From the NCBI RefSeq assembly GCF_900142765.1, contig NZ_FRCB01000009.1, positions 112,417 through 176,416 of the forward strand: a DNA stretch of 64,000 bases, written 5' to 3'. Within the stretch, counting starts at the first letter, position 1; each line of letters opens with the position of its first letter. A program made the position numbers and the translations under genes. The notes under the pieces are model-generated. The model was not told the DNA's origin and did no database searches. It was given only the letters and a program-made list of their open reading frames with translations. Origin of the DNA: Roseovarius litoreus (GTDB lineage Bacteria > Pseudomonadota > Alphaproteobacteria > Rhodobacterales > Rhodobacteraceae). Shown piece after piece: positions 35,093 through 44,152 of the stretch.

Positions 35093-36100
35093 ATGACCGA
35101 TGACGCCGATCTGCTTGCCGGTATTGAAGCGCTGGAAGACAAACTGGCGCAGGCGCGCGCCTCGATCACCCGCCGCTTCATCGGACAGGAGCGGGTGGTC
35201 GATCTGTCCCTGTCGGCGCTTTTATGCGGTGGCCATGGGCTTCTGATCGGCCTTCCGGGTCTGGGCAAGACGCGGCTTGTGGAAACGCTCAGTACGGTGA
35301 TGGGCCTCAATGCCAATCGCGTCCAGTTCACGCCCGATCTGATGCCGGCCGACATTCTCGGCTCAGAGGTGCTGGAAACCGCGGCAGATGGCGGGCGGGC
35401 GTTCAAGTTCATTCCCGGCCCGATCTTCTGCCAGCTGCTGATGGCCGACGAGATCAACCGCGCCAGCCCTCGGACGCAATCGGCGTTGCTGCAGGCGATG
35501 CAGGAACGACAGGTGACCGTCGCCGGCGAGGATCGGCCCCTCGACGCGCCGTTCCATGTTCTCGCCACGCAGAACCCCATCGAACAGGAAGGCACCTATC
35601 CCTTGCCCGAGGCGCAGCTTGACCGCTTTCTGGTGCAGATCGACGTGCCCTATCCCGACCGCGACACCGAGCGTGGCATCCTGTTGGCCACCACCGGCGC
35701 CGAAGAGGCGACGTCCCATCAGGTGTTCGACGCGGCCCAGCTGATCGCGGCGCAAAAGCTGCTGCGCCGGATGCCTGTGGGGGAATCGGTTGTCGAGACG
35801 ATCCTCGATCTGGTGCGCGCCTTCCGTCCCGAAGACGCAACCGCCCCCGAGGCCGTCCGCAAGGATGTGGCATGGGGCCCCGGTCCTCGTGCGGCACAGG
35901 CCCTGATGCTGACGGTGCGTGCGCGGGCCATGCTGCAGGGGCGTCTGGTGCCCGACCTCGACGATGTGGCGGCGATGGCCCAGCCGGTGCTTGCGCATCG
36001 TATGGCGCTGAATTTCGCGGCCCGCGCCCGTGGCGAAAGCCTTGAAGGCCTGATCGCCGAAACCGTCTCGCAGATCACACGGGTCGAGGCCGCAGCGTGA
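35093..36100 (+). CDS. MoxR-family AAA ATPase
   Basis: MoxR ATPases act as chaperones that insert cofactors or remodel complexes. This 335-residue protein has Walker A (GLPGLGKTRLVE), Walker B (LLMADEINRASPRTQSALLQ), sensor 1 (VLATQNPIEQEGTYPLPEAQ) and the lid domain typical of MoxR. It is the first of four genes whose stops and starts overlap by four bases each. The partners (DUF58, BatA/DUF4159 and GATase-like membrane proteins) resemble Bat-type systems in which MoxR works on von Willebrand-like domains. Confidence 0.93.
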   Translation: MTDDADLLAGIEALEDKLAQARASITRRFIGQERVVDLSLSALLCGGHGLLIGLPGLGKTRLVETLSTVMGLNANRVQFTPDLMPADILGSEVLETAADGGRAFKFIPGPIFCQLLMADEINRASPRTQSALLQAMQERQVTVAGEDRPLDAPFHVLATQNPIEQEGTYPLPEAQLDRFLVQIDVPYPDRDTERGILLATTGAEEATSHQVFDAAQLIAAQKLLRRMPVGESVVETILDLVRAFRPEDATAPEAVRKDVAWGPGPRAAQALMLTVRARAMLQGRLVPDLDDVAAMAQPVLAHRMALNFAARARGESLEGLIAETVSQITRVEAAA

Positions 36101-36975
36101 CCGACGCCGCCCATCTTCGCGCCAGATCCGAGGCCGAAGCCGCCCCGCTGCCGCCGCTTCTGGCGCGGGCCGAGCATTTGGCCGGGACCGTGCTTTTGGG
36201 CGAACATGGGCGCAGGCGTGCGGGCATGGGCAACGATTTCTGGCAATACCGCCCAGTGATGCCGGGCGACGCGCGCCGCGACATCGACTGGCGCCGCTCT
36301 GGCAAGTCCGATGCGCAATTCGTCCGGCAACTGGAATGGCAGATCGCACAAAGCGTGATGATCTGGGTGGATGACGCGGCCTCGATGCGGTTTTCCTCGG
36401 ATGCGAGCCTGCCCGAAAAGGCGGATCGCGCGCGGGTTCTGGCGCTTGCGGTGTCGATCCTGCTCAACCGCGCGGGCGAACGTGTCGGCCTGACCGGTCA
36501 GGCTCTGCCGCCGCGCCGGGGGGAAACCCAGATCCTCCGGCTGGCCGAGGCGCTCACGCAAGAGAGCGATGAGGATTACGGCACGCCCGATCTCAACGGC
36601 CTTCTCCCGCATGGCCGCGCGCTCTTCATCTCGGATTTCCTCGGCTCCATCGATGCCGTGCGCGCCGCCCTGACCAGCGCAGCCGATCGTGGCGTGCAAG
36701 GTGTACTTCTCCACCTTCTGGACCCCGCCGAAGAGGCGTTTCCCTATCGTGGGCGCACCATCTTCGAAAGCATGGGCGGCACCATGGCGCATGAAACGCT
36801 CAAGGCGTCGGATCTGCGTGACCGGTATCTCGAACGGCTGGCCGAGCGTAAGGCCGAGCTGCAATCGCTTTGCGCCGCAACTGGCTGGCATTACGGGCTT
36901 CACCACAGCTCGGATCCGGCGCAATCGGCGCTGTTGTGGCTTTATCGCGCCTTTGACGGGGGGATGTCGCGATGA
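36097..36975 (+). CDS. DUF58 domain protein
   Basis: This 292-residue protein carries the DUF58 core (GNDFWQYRPVMPGDARRDIDW, then RRSGKSD) followed by a von Willebrand-A-like fold (VMIWVDDAASMRFSS holds the Asp-x-Ser-like pattern in altered form). DUF58 proteins are the constant partners of MoxR ATPases. No membrane segment is seen. The start is GTG at 36097, overlapping the MoxR stop as GTGA. Exact function unknown. Confidence 0.9.
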   Translation: MTDAAHLRARSEAEAAPLPPLLARAEHLAGTVLLGEHGRRRAGMGNDFWQYRPVMPGDARRDIDWRRSGKSDAQFVRQLEWQIAQSVMIWVDDAASMRFSSDASLPEKADRARVLALAVSILLNRAGERVGLTGQALPPRRGETQILRLAEALTQESDEDYGTPDLNGLLPHGRALFISDFLGSIDAVRAALTSAADRGVQGVLLHLLDPAEEAFPYRGRTIFESMGGTMAHETLKASDLRDRYLERLAERKAELQSLCAATGWHYGLHHSSDPAQSALLWLYRAFDGGMSR

Positions 36976-39755
36976 TGCTGGGCCCCATCGGATTTACCGC
37001 GCCCTGGCTTCTGCTCGCGCTGGCTGCGCTGCCGATCCTGTGGATCCTGCTGCGCGCCGTGCCGCCCGCACCGATCCGGCGCCGGTTTCCCGGTGTGGCG
37101 CTGCTTCTTGGGCTGAAGGACGACGACACCGTGACCGACCGCACGCCGTGGTGGCTTTTGCTGTTGCGGATGCTGGCGGTGGCAGCGGTGATCGTGGGTC
37201 TGGCCGGGCCGGTGCTCAATCCGCGCAGTGCCGATGATGCGGCGCGCACCGGCCCGCTTCTGATCGTGATGGATGCCAGCTGGGCCAGCGCCCGCGATCA
37301 CGCCGCGCAGACGGGTCTGCTGGATGGGCTCCTGTCCGAGGCGGGCCGGGCCTCAAGGCCCGTCGCCATACTTCGCCTGACCGATCCCGAACCCGTGACC
37401 TTCCGCTCGGCCGAAGACTGGCGCAGCCGTTTGTCCGGGCTGGCGCCCGATCCTTGGGCGCCCACCCCCGCCATGATGCAGGATGCTCTGGCGATGCTGG
37501 GCACGCAGGAATTTGAAACGCGCTGGTTTTCCGACGGGCTGTCGCGTCCTGGCCGTGATGCGCTGCTCTCCGAGCTCGAGCGTCGCGGCCCGGTGACCGT
37601 GCATGAAAGCCCCGCACCCATCATCGCGTTGAAACCGGCGGTGATCGAGGACGGGATCGTGCAACTCAGCGCGCTGCGCGCCACCCCTGGTGCTGCGCGC
37701 GACATCACGGTCGAGGCGCATGGCCGCGATCCGCAAGGCGTGCCGCGTCTTTTGGCGACCTTGCCGATCACCTTCGAGGAAAGCGCCCTTGAGGCGTCCG
37801 GCGAATTGTCCTTGCCCGGTGAATTGCGCGGTCGTCTGACCCGGTTCGAGATCGCGGGGCAGGGCACTGCCGGCGCCGTCAGCCTGACCGATGACAGCCT
37901 CAAGCGCCGCGAGGTCGCCCTGATCGCCGGGCGCGAAGACCGCGAGGGGCTCGAACTTCTTTCGCCGCTGCATTACCTGGAACAGGCGCTGTTGCCGTCG
38001 GCTGATCTGCTGGATGGCGCGCTGATGGATATCCTTCCCGCCAACCCGGATGTGATCGTGCTGGCCGATGTGGCCGTGCTGTCCGCCGCCGAGCAAGAGG
38101 CCCTGCTGGACTGGCTGGACAAGGGCGGGCTTCTCTTGCGGTTCGCCGGTCCGCGCCTTGCCGCGTCGGATGTGTCGCGCGACAGTGAAAGCCCGCTGCT
38201 GCCAGTGCGCCTGCGGGCCGGTGGGCGCACCGTCGGCGGCGCCATGAGCTGGGGTGAGCCGAAGACGCTTGCGCCCTTCCCTGATGACAGCCCCTTTGCC
38301 GGGCTGAGCATTCGTGATGATGTGACCGTCTCGGCGCAGGTCATGGCGCAGCCCGATCCAACACTTGCCGACCGTGTGATCGCGCAGCTGACCGACGGCA
38401 CCCCGTTGGTCACCCGAAAGCGTGTCGGCGCCGGGCAGGTGGTCCTGTTCCATGTGACCGCCAATGCCGAATGGTCGTCGCTGCCGTTGTCGGGGCTGTT
38501 CGTGCAGATGCTCGAACGTCTGGCCGTGTCCTCGGCCGTGGCGCTGCCGGACATGGCCGAGATGCAGGGCACCACATGGCAGCCGGTTCAGGTGCTCGAC
38601 GGGTTTGGGCAGTTGCGCGATGCGGGCACCTTGCCGGGGATCGCGGGCGAGCGGCTGATCACGGATGCGCTTGGCCCAAACCTGCCTCCGGGGCTCTATG
38701 ATGGTCCGGACCGCCGTCTTGCGCTCAATGTCACCCGCGCCGACACTGTGCTTTCACCCGTTTCATGGCCCTCGCGCCTTCCGGTCGAAGGGCTGGCACG
38801 TGCGCCGGAAACGCCGCTTGGCGGCTGGCTTCTGGCGCTGGCCTCGGTGATCCTGTTGGCGGATATCGTGGCATCGCTTGCGCTGTCTGGGCGCCTTTTG
38901 CCGGCGCGTGCCGCGGGATTAGTCCTCGGCGCGGTGATGCTGCCGGGCCTGATGCTGCCCGTGCCCCCCGCCGCCGCGCAAGAGGGGACGCCTTCGACGC
39001 TGGACAAGGAACTGCTGGCCGTATCCGAAGTGGTTCTGGCGCATGTGCTCACCGGCGACCGCGGGTTGGATGACACCGCGCGCGCCGGTCTTGCGGGCCT
39101 GTCGGAAACGCTGTTCTTCCGCACCTCGGTCGAGCCGTCCGAGCCGATCGGCGTTGATCTGGAAACCGATGAGCTGGCGGTTTACCCGTTCCTCTACTGG
39201 CCCGTCACCCCCGAACAGCCGATCCCCTCGCAAGAGGCCTATGCCAAGCTCAACAGCTATCTGCGCACCGGCGGCATGATCCTTTTTGATACCCGTGATG
39301 CCAACGTCGCGGGGTTCGGCGCATCCTCGCCCAATGGTCAGATGTTGCAACGGCTGGCCCAACCGCTTGACATCCCGCCTCTCGAGCCGATCCCCGAGGA
39401 TCATGTGCTGACGCGCACCTTCTATCTCCTGCAGGATTTCCCCGGCCGCCATTCCGGTCGCCCTGTCTGGGTCGAGGCCGCACCCGCCGATGCCGAACGG
39501 ATCGAGGGAATGCCGTTCCGCAATCTCAACGACAACGTGACCCCGGTGGTGATCGGCGGCAATGACTGGGCGGCGGCCTGGGCGATGGACAATCGCGGCG
39601 CGCCGCTCTTTCCCGTCGGGCGCGGCTATGCCGGGGAGCGGCAGCGCGAACTGGCCTACCGCTTCGGTGTCAACCTCATCATGCATGTGCTGACCGGCAA
39701 CTATAAATCCGATCAGGTGCATGTCCCCGCACTTCTGGACAGGCTGGGCCAATGA
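36972..39755 (+). CDS. Large membrane protein with BatA N-terminal and DUF4159 domains
   Basis: This 927-residue protein starts with the BatA-type N-terminus (GFTAPWLLLALAALPILWI, then RRFPGVALLLGL), with helices near residues 8-26 and 57-76. A long extracytoplasmic or vWA-like region follows, then two further helices (about 615-665), and a C-terminal DUF4159 domain from about residue 720 (AVYPFLYWPVTPEQPIP, LRTGGMILFDTRDA). Its place after MoxR-DUF58 suggests an envelope complex worked on by MoxR. Function unknown. It overlaps both neighbours by four bases. Confidence 0.88.
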   Translation: MMLGPIGFTAPWLLLALAALPILWILLRAVPPAPIRRRFPGVALLLGLKDDDTVTDRTPWWLLLLRMLAVAAVIVGLAGPVLNPRSADDAARTGPLLIVMDASWASARDHAAQTGLLDGLLSEAGRASRPVAILRLTDPEPVTFRSAEDWRSRLSGLAPDPWAPTPAMMQDALAMLGTQEFETRWFSDGLSRPGRDALLSELERRGPVTVHESPAPIIALKPAVIEDGIVQLSALRATPGAARDITVEAHGRDPQGVPRLLATLPITFEESALEASGELSLPGELRGRLTRFEIAGQGTAGAVSLTDDSLKRREVALIAGREDREGLELLSPLHYLEQALLPSADLLDGALMDILPANPDVIVLADVAVLSAAEQEALLDWLDKGGLLLRFAGPRLAASDVSRDSESPLLPVRLRAGGRTVGGAMSWGEPKTLAPFPDDSPFAGLSIRDDVTVSAQVMAQPDPTLADRVIAQLTDGTPLVTRKRVGAGQVVLFHVTANAEWSSLPLSGLFVQMLERLAVSSAVALPDMAEMQGTTWQPVQVLDGFGQLRDAGTLPGIAGERLITDALGPNLPPGLYDGPDRRLALNVTRADTVLSPVSWPSRLPVEGLARAPETPLGGWLLALASVILLADIVASLALSGRLLPARAAGLVLGAVMLPGLMLPVPPAAAQEGTPSTLDKELLAVSEVVLAHVLTGDRGLDDTARAGLAGLSETLFFRTSVEPSEPIGVDLETDELAVYPFLYWPVTPEQPIPSQEAYAKLNSYLRTGGMILFDTRDANVAGFGASSPNGQMLQRLAQPLDIPPLEPIPEDHVLTRTFYLLQDFPGRHSGRPVWVEAAPADAERIEGMPFRNLNDNVTPVVIGGNDWAAAWAMDNRGAPLFPVGRGYAGERQRELAYRFGVNLIMHVLTGNYKSDQVHVPALLDRLGQ

Positions 39756-41800
39756 CCTCGAGCATCGTTTTCGACCCGCTTTTGCCTGTCTGGCTGATTG
39801 CTGCGCTTGGTGCGATCATGGCCGCCGGCATTGCGCTGGCGCTCTGGAGGGGGCTGTCGGGCTGGCCCTTGCGGGCGCTGGCGGGGCTGGTGATCCTCGC
39901 CGCGCTCATGGGGCCGGTCTATCAACAGGAAGACCGCCAGCCCTTGAACGATATCGTGCTGATCGTCGAAGACCAAAGCGCCAGCCAGCGTCTTGCCGAC
40001 CGCGCGGCGATGACCAGCTCGGCTGCCGACGATCTGGCAGCCCGGCTCGAGGCGCGCGACAACACCGAGGTGCGCCGCATCACCGTGCCCGACGGTGCCG
40101 ACAACAGCGGCACCCAGGCCATGACCGCCCTTGCCGAAGCGCTGGCCGAAGAACCCCGAGGCCGCATCGCCGGGGCGATCCTGCTGTCCGATGGCCAATT
40201 GCATGACATCGACCGCGCCCCCGATCTGCCTGCGCCGCTGCACCTTCTTCATACGGGCCGCGCCGCCGATTGGGACCGCCGCCTCGAGATCCGCAACGCC
40301 CCGGCCTTCGCCATTCTGGGCGAGGAAGTGATCCTAACCCTGACCATCACCGATGACGGCTCCGCCCCCGAAGATGTCCGCAACGTGCCGCTCGACATCT
40401 CGGTCGATGGCGCCGAACCGCGGCGCTTCGAAGTGCCCCTTGGCCGCGAAGTCGACCTGCCGCTGACCCTGCCGCATGGCGGGCGCAATGTGCTGCAATT
40501 CACCACCCCCTTCGTCGAGGGCGAGTTGACCGACCGCAACAATACCGCGCTGGTGCAGATCAACGGCGTGCGCGACCGTCTGTCGGTTCTCCTGGTCTCG
40601 GGCGAGCCTCATGCAGGCGGGCGCACATGGCGCAATCTTCTGAAATCCGACAGCTCGGTCGATCTGGTGCATTTCACCATCCTGCGCCCCCCAGAGAAAC
40701 AGGATGGCGTGCCGGTCCGCGAACTCTCGCTGATCGCCTTTCCCACCCGCGAGCTGTTTCTCGAAAAGATCGAGGATTTCGACCTCATCATCTTCGACCG
40801 CTACAAGCGGCGTGGCATCCTGCCGTCGATCTATCTGGACAATGTGCGCAACTATGTCGAACGGGGCGGCGCGGTGCTGATTGCGGCTGGCCCCGATTTC
40901 GCTTCGGCCGACAGCCTGTATCGCACGCCGCTTGAATCGATCGTCCCGGCCCGCCCGACGGCCCGTGTTCTGGAAGAACGCTATCGCCCCAAAGTGTCCG
41001 AACTGGGTCAGCGTCACCCCGTGACCGCCGGGCTGGAGCAGGAATATGATGGCGAATGGGGGCGCTGGATGCGTCAGATCGAGGTGGAGCAAGCCACCGG
41101 CGATGTGGTCATGACCGGCAAGGATGACCGTCCGCTTCTGGTGCTCGACCGCGTCGGCGAAGGGCGTGTGGCGCTTCTGGCCTCGGACCATGCATGGCTG
41201 TGGAACCGGGGCTATGAGGGCGGCGGCCCGCAACTGGAATTGCTGCGCCGCCTTGCCCATTGGATGATGAAGGAACCCGAGCTCGAGGAAGAGGCGCTTT
41301 GGGCCGAGGCAACGGGCCAGCAGATGCGCGTGATCCGTCGCTCGCTCACCGATGATGTCGGGCCTGTCACGATCACCACACCGTCGGGTGACACGATCGA
41401 GAGGGACCTCGAAGAAGTCAGTCCCGGCCGCTTCGAGACGCTGTATGACGGCCCCGAGATCGGCCTCTACCGGCTGGAAAACGGCGAACAATCCGCCGTG
41501 ATCGGGCTTGGCCCCGCAGCACCCGTGGAATTCGAACAGACCATCGCAAGCGCCTCGGCCCTGCAACCGGTGCTGGAGCGCACCGGCGGCGGCGCAAAGG
41601 CTTTGGAGGACGGGCTGCCGCGCATCCGCGAGGTCCGCGAGGGACGTCCGGCATCGGGTCGTGGCTGGATCGGCATCACGCCGCGCGGTGCGTTCGAAAC
41701 CGCCTCGGTCACTCAGACCCCGCTTTTGCCCGCCTGGGCGGTGTTGCTGCTCATCTCCGGCCTCATTCTCGGAGGCTGGCTGCGCGAAGGCCGACGCTAA
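39752..41800 (+). CDS. Membrane protein with class I glutamine amidotransferase-like domain
   Basis: This 682-residue protein has two N-terminal helices (about 10-28 and 38-56) and one at the very C-terminus (ALLPAWAVLLLISGLILGG region). The middle includes an Ig-like beta segment and a GATase1-like fold (SVLLVSGEPHAGGRTWRNLL, YVERGGAVLIAAGPDFASAD) without an evident catalytic Cys. It is the last of the four-gene MoxR operon, and relatives are found at the same place in other alphaproteobacteria. It is probably structural or ligand-binding in the envelope complex; function unknown. Confidence 0.85.
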   Translation: MTSSIVFDPLLPVWLIAALGAIMAAGIALALWRGLSGWPLRALAGLVILAALMGPVYQQEDRQPLNDIVLIVEDQSASQRLADRAAMTSSAADDLAARLEARDNTEVRRITVPDGADNSGTQAMTALAEALAEEPRGRIAGAILLSDGQLHDIDRAPDLPAPLHLLHTGRAADWDRRLEIRNAPAFAILGEEVILTLTITDDGSAPEDVRNVPLDISVDGAEPRRFEVPLGREVDLPLTLPHGGRNVLQFTTPFVEGELTDRNNTALVQINGVRDRLSVLLVSGEPHAGGRTWRNLLKSDSSVDLVHFTILRPPEKQDGVPVRELSLIAFPTRELFLEKIEDFDLIIFDRYKRRGILPSIYLDNVRNYVERGGAVLIAAGPDFASADSLYRTPLESIVPARPTARVLEERYRPKVSELGQRHPVTAGLEQEYDGEWGRWMRQIEVEQATGDVVMTGKDDRPLLVLDRVGEGRVALLASDHAWLWNRGYEGGGPQLELLRRLAHWMMKEPELEEEALWAEATGQQMRVIRRSLTDDVGPVTITTPSGDTIERDLEEVSPGRFETLYDGPEIGLYRLENGEQSAVIGLGPAAPVEFEQTIASASALQPVLERTGGGAKALEDGLPRIREVREGRPASGRGWIGITPRGAFETASVTQTPLLPAWAVLLLISGLILGGWLREGRR

Positions 41801-41855
41801 GCGATTCATTTCATGCTAAAACATCGAGTCCATGTGCCGTTCTCTTCGGTGAGAC

Positions 41856-43274
41856 ATGCACACAAAGGACCTCAAAGTGACACTCGATATTTCATCCGCT
41901 GGACCCCTGAGCGAGGCTGACTCAGCACTGCTGGATATGGTCAATCGCACCCAGGCGGTCATTCATTTCACCGTCGATGGCACCATTATCGAGGCGAACA
42001 AGAATTTTCTCGCAGCGGTCGAATACCGCGCAGAAGACGTGGCCGGCAACCATCACCGGATTTTCGTCGATCCCGAATACGCCCGCAGCAGCGATTATTC
42101 CCGGTTCTGGGAGCGTCTTCGCGAAGGTCACAGTTTTTCGGATCAATTTCCGCGCCGCACCCGGACAGGCCGCAGGCTCTGGATTCAGGCGACCTATGCG
42201 CCCGTCTTCGACGAGTCCCGCAAGGTCATCCGAGTCGTCAAGATCGCCACTGACATCACCGAACGCCGCGAAGCGATCGAGGATGTGGCCAAAGCCCTTG
42301 ACCGTCTGCGTGATGGCGATCTGACCCATCGCGTCAAGGTCAGCAAGCTTCCGGACGTCGGGATCCTTGGTGAGGCGTTCAACAACACGGTCGAAGGCTG
42401 GAATGCTCTTCTTGGGCGCGTCTCGTCCGTGACAGGCACGGTTCGGAAAATCAGCGATCAGGTGCAGCTGTCGTCCGAAAACCTGTCCGAGCGTACATCG
42501 ACACAATCCGCCGCGCTCAGCCAGACAGCCGCTACCGTCGAACAACTCACCGAAACCGTGCGCGTCGCCTCCGAAGAGGCGCAGCGCGCTAATGTGATCG
42601 CCAGCACCTCCAGTTCCAAGACCGAAGGCAGCAGCCGGCTTGTCGAAGAGGTGATGGAGGCGATGACCCTCATTCAGAAATCCTCTGGCCGCATCTCGAA
42701 CATCGTCACGGCGATCGATGCGATCTCGGTGCAGACCAACCTTCTGGCGCTCAACGCCGCGATCGAAGCCGCCCGTGCCGGTCCTGCCGGGCGTGGGTTC
42801 GCCGTTGTCGCCTCCGAGGTGCGCCAGCTTGCGCAGCGCAGTTCGGACTCCGCGCGCGAAATCGCCGAGCTGATCGCCGAAAGCGCGCGCCATGTCTCGG
42901 ACGGGGTGGATCTGGTGAATCGCGCCGGTCAGGATCTGGGTGAAATTTTCGATGGTGTCGGCGGGCTTTCCGAAATCGTCGGACGTATCGCGCATGGCTT
43001 CAGTGACCAGTCCGCGACCCTGTCGCAGATCAACAGCGCCATCTGTCAGCTTGACCGCGTGACGCAGGAAAATGCCGAAATGGTGGTCCAAAGCACGTCA
43101 GCCTCGCGGCTTCTGTCGCAAGCATCGGCCAGCCTTGCCGGCGAGATCGATAGCTTCCATACCGACGCCACGGCCAAGGCCGGCGGTCCGCAGCCGCTCC
43201 GTTCGCAGAATGACACGCAGCGGAATGGCGCAGCGGCGTATCCGGGGTTCAACGGCAACGGGCTTGCGCATTGA
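41856..43274 (+). CDS. Soluble methyl-accepting chemotaxis protein with PAS sensor
   Basis: This 472-residue chemoreceptor has no membrane segment. It has an N-terminal PAS domain (about 28-140, [16 protein letters not shown] and the PAC segment [16 protein letters not shown]), a HAMP-like segment ([15 protein letters not shown]), and an MCP signalling domain whose tip [20 protein letters not shown], with [14 protein letters not shown], contacts CheA and CheW. It probably senses a cytosolic or redox signal. No other che gene is in the window. It ends 83 bases before the convergent DUF599 gene. Confidence 0.93.
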   Translation: MHTKDLKVTLDISSAGPLSEADSALLDMVNRTQAVIHFTVDGTIIEANKNFLAAVEYRAEDVAGNHHRIFVDPEYARSSDYSRFWERLREGHSFSDQFPRRTRTGRRLWIQATYAPVFDESRKVIRVVKIATDITERREAIEDVAKALDRLRDGDLTHRVKVSKLPDVGILGEAFNNTVEGWNALLGRVSSVTGTVRKISDQVQLSSENLSERTSTQSAALSQTAATVEQLTETVRVASEEAQRANVIASTSSSKTEGSSRLVEEVMEAMTLIQKSSGRISNIVTAIDAISVQTNLLALNAAIEAARAGPAGRGFAVVASEVRQLAQRSSDSAREIAELIAESARHVSDGVDLVNRAGQDLGEIFDGVGGLSEIVGRIAHGFSDQSATLSQINSAICQLDRVTQENAEMVVQSTSASRLLSQASASLAGEIDSFHTDATAKAGGPQPLRSQNDTQRNGAAAYPGFNGNGLAH

Positions 43275-43324
43275 CGCAAGTCCAGCGCGCGCCCTTGATA
43301 GGGGGTGGGCAGCGATAGGGTTCG

Positions 43325-43350
43325 GGGCGGCGCGGTGATCCGTGCCGCCC
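43325..43350. terminator. Bidirectional terminator between the chemoreceptor and DUF599 genes
   Basis: GGGCGGC (43325-43331) pairs with GCCGCCC (43344-43350), and inner GCGG with CCGT, leaving a TGAT loop: an 11-bp stem between two convergent genes. No T-run of note follows on either side. Confidence 0.5.
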
Positions 43351-43357
43351 TATCCCG

Positions 43358-44071
43358 TCAGTTGGTTCCGCCGGAGCTTTCAGGTTCCATCAGAACGGTG
43401 CGCGAATGCGACGCGAATTCCCGGCGCAGCAGCACGAGGCAGGTCAGGCCCGCCGCTACGATCAGCGCCTCCGCACCCAACAGCCAGACCGTCGCCGCCA
43501 GCGCGAAATACACCGACCGCAGCCCACGGTTGAAACTTTTGGCCGCGGTGATGTTGATCTCTCCTGCCTTTGCGGCGCGCTTCGCCGCCAGAGGATTGTC
43601 GGCCTCGTTCGGCACCGCCGCCATCAGCACGGCGCAATAGCCGAACAGCCGGTTTGACCAGACGAACTTGAGAAACCCGTTGGCGAGGAAAAGGATCAGC
43701 ACCAGAACCTTGACCTCCCAGACGATCCTCGGATCCGCGCCCAGTGTCAGGTCTTTGGCGACCCCGATGAATCTCTCCATGTTCCCGAAAAGCGCAAAGC
43801 ACCCGCCGATCGCGATCATCGTGGCCGAGGCGAAAAAAGAGGTGCCCTGTCTGAGCGTCGCAAGGATCTGCGCGTCGAATATGCGCGGATCCCGCGTGAT
43901 CATCTGCACCAGCCATTCCCGCCGGTACTGAGCCATCAGAACCGACACCGAGGGATATTTTCGTGGTGGATTTTCAATTACATAACCGATAATGATCCAC
44001 CCGCCGAACAGCACGGTGGCAGCGACATAATCCAATGTCGAAAACAAGCTCAGGCGATCCATCCAATTCAT
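43358..44071 (-). CDS. DUF599 family membrane protein
   Basis: This 237-residue protein has four or more hydrophobic segments (about 10-30, 75-95, 115-135 and 185-225) and begins with SLFSTLDYVAATVLFGGWI. It contains RREWLVQMITRDPRIFDAQIL, the conserved cytoplasmic loop of DUF599. Function unknown. The start is set at ATG 44071 (MNWMDRLSLF); the longer open frame upstream reads antisense into glcD. Divergent from glcD across an 81-base gap. Confidence 0.85.
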   Translation of the reverse strand: MNWMDRLSLFSTLDYVAATVLFGGWIIIGYVIENPPRKYPSVSVLMAQYRREWLVQMITRDPRIFDAQILATLRQGTSFFASATMIAIGGCFALFGNMERFIGVAKDLTLGADPRIVWEVKVLVLILFLANGFLKFVWSNRLFGYCAVLMAAVPNEADNPLAAKRAAKAGEINITAAKSFNRGLRSVYFALAATVWLLGAEALIVAAGLTCLVLLRREFASHSRTVLMEPESSGGTN

Positions 44072-44100
44072 GCGGGCACGATACAGCCGACAAGAACAAC

Positions 44101-44138
44101 TTGCCAGCCGCTGAAATTGGTTATATTTTATTACCAAT
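44101..44138 (+). promoter_or_regulatory. Promoter of the glcD operon with operator-like inverted repeat
   Basis: TTGCCA (44101-44106) and TATTTT (44124-44129) are 17 bases apart. ATTGGT (44116-44121) and ACCAAT (44133-44138) form a perfect inverted repeat flanking the -10, where a bound repressor would block transcription. FadR-type GntR regulators such as GlcC and LldR often use TTGGT/ACCAA half-sites, but with shorter spacing than the 11 bases here. Confidence 0.5.
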
Positions 44139-44152
44139 AGGGAGGATCGCCG

